Part shown: in pieces, positions 61,334-64,000 of the stretch | How positions within the stretch are numbered: position 1 is the first letter of the stretch | Layout: each line of letters begins with the position of its first letter | Assembly (NCBI RefSeq): GCF_004801305.1 | Contig: NZ_SSOD01000021.1 | Location: forward strand, 30,875-94,874 | Reading direction: 5' to 3' | DNA from: Pseudothauera rhizosphaerae | GTDB taxonomy: Bacteria; Pseudomonadota; Gammaproteobacteria; Burkholderiales; Rhodocyclaceae | DNA: 64,000 nucleotides | Notes under the pieces: generated by a model | The model's input: the letters and a program-made list of their open reading frames with translations, nothing else | Databases searched by the model: none | Told to the model about the DNA's origin: nothing | Position numbers and translations under genes: made by a program

Positions 61334-63048
61334 GCCGGGACGGGCGCTACGGCCTGCGTTTCTACGCCCTGGTGGCCGGCTTCGGCTTCCTGTCGCTGGC
61401 CGCCTTCGTGCAGGGCGTGCTGCCCATGCTGGAGCCCCAGTCGCGCACCGACAAGGTCACGGCGGTGGTGCGCACCGACCTGGGCGAACTGAAGTGGATG
61501 GAGTACCGCGCCAGCGCCTACAGCCCCCTCGAACAGCGCGGCCGCGCGGTGTACATCCGCGAGGGCTGCTGGTACTGCCATTCCCAGTACGTGCGCCCGG
61601 TCACCGGCGAGACCCGGCGCTGGGGGCCGGTGACCCAGGCCGGCGAGTACGCCCACGACCTGCCGCATTTGTTCTCCACCCGGCGCATCGGCCCGGACCT
61701 GTCCCGCGTGGGGCTGAAGTACAGCGACGCCTGGCACCTCGCCCACTTCTGGAACCCGCGCATGCTGTCGCCGGATTCCATCATGCCGCGCTTCACCGCG
61801 CTCTTCGAAGGGCCGCTGCGCGCGTCCATCGTCACCGACAGCCAGGGCCGGCGCACGGTGGAGCGCAGCCCTGCCACCGAGCGCCTGTTCGACTTCGACG
61901 GCGGGCGCGAACTGGTGCTCACCCCCAACGCGGAAGGGCTGCTCTACGTGCCGGAGCGTGGGCGCTACCCGGTGATCTCCACGCCCAACGACGAATACGC
62001 CGGCTACACGGTGGACCTGCTCGCGGCCAGCGCGGACCTCACCGCCCTGGTCGCCTACCTGCAGAAGCTCGGCACCAACCGCGGCAAGTGGCGCGACCGC
62101 TTCGAGCCGCAACTGATGGAGGCCGCGCAGGTGGGCATCCCGCGTTCGGAGGAATGGATCGCCCACGGCCAGACGGTGTACCAGCGCCGCTGCCAGGGCT
62201 GCCACGGCGAGAAGGGCGACGGCAACGGCCCGGCCGCCGCCTTCATGCAGACCGACCGGCCGCGGGACTTCACCCTCGGGGTGTTCAAGTTCCGCCTCAC
62301 CCCGTCCGGCTCCCTGCCGGACGACGGCGACCTGCTGCGCACCATCACCCGCGGCGTGCGCGGCACGGCCATGCCCTCCTGGCACGAACTGCCCCTCAAG
62401 GACCGGCTGGCGGTGATCCAGTACATCAAGTACGAGCTGGCGGCGGACCGCAGCGACCCGGTGCGCCCCTATCTCTACTTCGTCGAGGAACCGCCCGGCG
62501 CGCCGCTCTTCATCGGCATGCCGCCGCCCCCGTCGGTGCAGCAGGTGGCGCGCGGGCATGAGGTGTGGCAGCAGGCCAAGTGCTGGGAATGCCACGGCGA
62601 CGGCGGCCTGGGCGACGGCGAGAAGGCCGAGGGGCTCACCGACGACTTCGGCTTCCCCATCCCGCCGGCCAACCTCACCACCGGGCAGTTCAAGTCCGGC
62701 CCGGACGTGAAGGACATCTTCCGCACCATCACCACCGGCCTCAGCGGCACGCCCATGCCGTCCTTCGGCGACACGGTGGGCGAGGCGGAGCGCTGGGCGC
62801 TGGCCTACTACGTGCTGTCCCTGTCGGCCTTCAAGGACCCGCTCACCGGCCAGCCGCTGCAGATCTCCGCGGCCGACCGCGCCGCGCTCAACGATCCCGG
62901 CCTGCAGGCGGCGGAGTCGCGCCTGGCCTACCGCCTGCAGGGCGAAGCCGAGACCGCGCGCTACGCCGGCGAGGCCTGGGCCGTCAAGCACGGCTTCGAC
63001 TTCAATGCCCTGCGCGATGCGCGCGCCGGCGGCGCGCCCGCCCGATGA
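61330..63048 (+). CDS. ccoO: Triheme CcoO-type subunit fused to a diheme CcoP-like module
   Basis: 572 aa. The N-terminal helix and first heme site CWYCHSQYVRPV (Cys80, Cys83, His84) are CcoO. Two further cytochrome c domains follow, CQGCH (Cys288) and CWECH (Cys418), in the positions expected for the diheme CcoP subunit. A standard cbb3 oxidase has these on separate proteins. No separate ccoP is seen downstream, which supports a true fusion. The hemes would face the periplasm and pass electrons to CcoN. Confidence 0.9.
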   Translation: MSRDGRYGLRFYALVAGFGFLSLAAFVQGVLPMLEPQSRTDKVTAVVRTDLGELKWMEYRASAYSPLEQRGRAVYIREGCWYCHSQYVRPVTGETRRWGPVTQAGEYAHDLPHLFSTRRIGPDLSRVGLKYSDAWHLAHFWNPRMLSPDSIMPRFTALFEGPLRASIVTDSQGRRTVERSPATERLFDFDGGRELVLTPNAEGLLYVPERGRYPVISTPNDEYAGYTVDLLAASADLTALVAYLQKLGTNRGKWRDRFEPQLMEAAQVGIPRSEEWIAHGQTVYQRRCQGCHGEKGDGNGPAAAFMQTDRPRDFTLGVFKFRLTPSGSLPDDGDLLRTITRGVRGTAMPSWHELPLKDRLAVIQYIKYELAADRSDPVRPYLYFVEEPPGAPLFIGMPPPPSVQQVARGHEVWQQAKCWECHGDGGLGDGEKAEGLTDDFGFPIPPANLTTGQFKSGPDVKDIFRTITTGLSGTPMPSFGDTVGEAERWALAYYVLSLSAFKDPLTGQPLQISAADRAALNDPGLQAAESRLAYRLQGEAETARYAGEAWAVKHGFDFNALRDARAGGAPAR

Positions 63049-63059
63049 AGGGGAACACC

Positions 63060-63215
63060 ATGCTCGAACTGACCCTGATCCAGTTCCTCGTCGCCCTGTG
63101 CATGGGGCTGGGCGCGGTGTGCGTGTTCGTCTGGGCGGTGCTCTCCGGCCTGTTCAACGACGTGGAGGCGATCAAGTACAAGGCCTACCGCACGGAGGTG
63201 AGCGAGGATGAATGA
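63060..63215 (+). CDS. ccoS: cbb3 oxidase maturation protein CcoS-like
   Basis: 51 aa with one helix, ending WAVLSGLFNDVEAIKYKAY, which fits the CcoS pattern (helix, then WAVxSGxFDD and an acidic tail). CcoS is needed for heme/copper insertion in cbb3 oxidases. It starts 11 bp after the ccoO fusion gene and overlaps the next gene by 8 bp. Confidence 0.8.
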   Translation: MLELTLIQFLVALCMGLGAVCVFVWAVLSGLFNDVEAIKYKAYRTEVSEDE

Positions 63216-63411
63216 CACGGACAAGGACGCGGCCGGCGGCGTGCCGCACCACGAACGGACCGAGAAGTACGGCGGCGGCCACATCGAGGCGCGCCACGGC
63301 CGCATCAACCGCTGGCTGCTGGTGGTATATGCGGTGATGTTCGTCTGGGCGCTGTACTACGGCTACACCTACTGGGGCGGGCTGGGCCCCGGCCTGGACC
63401 TGAGCCAGTGA
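63208..63411 (+). CDS. Small single-helix protein resembling the CcoP N-terminus
   Basis: 67 aa. A hydrophilic start (HHERTEKYGGGHIEARHGRI) is followed by one helix NRWLLVVYAVMFVWALYYG and a short tail. CcoP subunits begin with a comparable segment before their heme domains. Since the diheme module is fused to CcoO here, this may be the detached CcoP membrane anchor. The start ATG overlaps the ccoS stop region. Confidence 0.75.
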   Translation: MNDTDKDAAGGVPHHERTEKYGGGHIEARHGRINRWLLVVYAVMFVWALYYGYTYWGGLGPGLDLSQ

Positions 63412-63421
63412 GGAGGGCGGC

Positions 63422-63517
63422 ATGGCGGTGAGACTCCTGCTCGCGCTGGCGATCCTGAACCTGCTCTTCCTGTTCGGCGAGCTGGCGTTCAACGTGCTGG
63501 GCGTGGCCCTGCTGTAG
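63422..63517 (+). CDS. 31-residue membrane peptide
   Basis: MAVRLLLALAILNLLFLFGE and eleven further residues: almost entirely one hydrophobic helix. A strong GAGGAGGG site precedes the ATG by 6 bp and the frame sits 10 bp after the previous gene, so translation is likely. The role is unknown. It could be an oxidase accessory peptide. Confidence 0.6.
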   Translation: MAVRLLLALAILNLLFLFGELAFNVLGVALL

Positions 63518-63540
63518 CGCGGATGCGAGGAGAGGGCGGA

Positions 63541-63633
63541 ATGACGACGGCCGAGAGCATTGCGTTCTGGATCTTCGTGATCATGACCGTGGGCTTCTTC
63601 GCGTGGGTGGCCTGGCTCGCGCTGAAGAAGTAG
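63541..63633 (+). CDS. 30-residue membrane peptide, CcoQ-like in size
   Basis: MTTAESIAFWIFVIMTVGFF and ten more residues ending LKK: one helix with a positively charged C-terminus. GAGGAGAGGG lies just upstream. The size and position recall CcoQ/FixQ, but the sequence is too short to assign. Confidence 0.6.
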   Translation: MTTAESIAFWIFVIMTVGFFAWVAWLALKK

Positions 63634-63655
63634 CCGGGCGGTGGCGGAGGGCGGC

Positions 63656-64000
63656 ATGGGCGGCTACGCATCCGAGTTGTGGCTGGTCTTCCTCGCCGGC
63701 ATGGCGGGCAGCATGCACTGCCTGGGCATGTGCGGCGGCTTCGCCTGCGCGCTGGGCGCGGATGGGCGCGGCGCGGGCGCCACGCTGCGCCGCCACCTCG
63801 TCTACAACCTGGGGCGGGTCACCACCTACTGCTTTCTCGGCGCGCTGGCCGGGCTGGCCGGCGGCTGGCTGGCCGGCCATGGCGGCGTGGGCGCAGGCGT
63901 GGGCCTCGCCCAGCGCGCGCTGGCGCTGCTGGCCGGGCTGCTGATGGTGGCGGCCGGGCTGCAACTGCTCGGCCTGCCCGCGCGCGTGCCGCTGCCGCCC
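63656..64000 (+). CDS. Sulfite exporter TauE/SafE-type membrane protein of the oxidase cluster (3' end outside window)
   Basis: 115 codons visible, frame open at the window end. The start MGGYASELWLVFLAGMAGSMHCLGMCGGF has the HCLGMCGGF motif of the DsbD_2/SafE-type family that accompanies cbb3 oxidase genes and is linked to copper handling and oxidase assembly. ATG at 63656 is 22 bp after the last small peptide gene. Confidence 0.88.
   Translation, partial: MGGYASELWLVFLAGMAGSMHCLGMCGGFACALGADGRGAGATLRRHLVYNLGRVTTYCFLGALAGLAGGWLAGHGGVGAGVGLAQRALALLAGLLMVAAGLQLLGLPARVPLPP

Overview
The window is high-GC DNA (roughly two thirds G+C by eye) from a respiring betaproteobacterium. The closest fit is Rhodocyclales (Thauera/Azoarcus-like), but this is inferred from gene content and not from a marker gene. 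Supporting traits are an aa3-type oxidase whose subunit II carries a fused cytochrome c domain, a second cbb3-like oxidase, zapA followed by 6S RNA, a glutaryl-CoA dehydrogenase/CoA-transferase pair under an IclR regulator, partial cobalamin synthesis, and a full propionyl-CoA to succinyl-CoA route.

Layout. 1-3441: aa3 oxidase operon (ctaC, ctaD, a 41-residue assembly protein, ctaG cut by the window edge), with a perfect FNR/ANR box upstream. 3890-9468: an M48 protease and cobalamin genes (btuF-cobD-cbiB, divergent from cobQ). 9501-10264: zapB-like gene, zapA, 6S RNA and a terminator. 10267-13737: TAXI-type TRAP transporter with a DUF1850 gene. 13884-18882: glutaryl-CoA module, a TSUP permease and an enoyl-CoA hydratase-like gene. 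19069-23968: DUF485/actP acetate uptake, fumC and a CNNM/CBS protein. 24085-32314: GntR regulator, methylmalonyl-CoA mutase, a GIY-YIG gene bracketed by REP-like repeats, meaB, pccB and pccA. 32694-35147: a KamA-family radical SAM aminomutase, a REP pair and a zinc peptidase.

35125-46791 is the accessory part, with visibly lower G+C. It looks nested. An outer unit consists of a LysR regulator and a three-gene operon encoding an ArgG-like ligase, a PF10014-type 2OG hydroxylase and an EamA exporter. The two halves are separated by a 7.6-kb IS-bounded element (36143-43747) carrying six co-directional genes: a DUF3050 heme-oxygenase-fold oxygenase, a 2OG-Fe(II) oxygenase, an SDR, an AMP-forming ligase, an amino-acid permease and an isoprenylcysteine-methyltransferase-like membrane protein. 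The outer IS ends are flanked by the same 4 bp (GAAG), and both inner ends by CTAA. I recognise neither cluster as a described pathway. These are the best candidates in the window for undescribed biology, probably small amino-acid-derived metabolites.

46802-54767 returns to core-like DNA: a methylmalonyl-CoA epimerase-like gene sharing a promoter motif with the mutase operon, a two-component system, an AraC regulator and fused isobutyryl-CoA mutase (icmF). 54797-55464 is a VapC-type toxin with an AbrB-type antitoxin. 56296-64000 holds oxyR and an unusual cbb3-like oxidase cluster: a cupredoxin-like protein, a Tat-type metallophosphatase, a monoheme cytochrome c, CcoN, a triheme CcoO fusion, CcoS, three tiny membrane proteins and a SafE-type protein cut by the window end.
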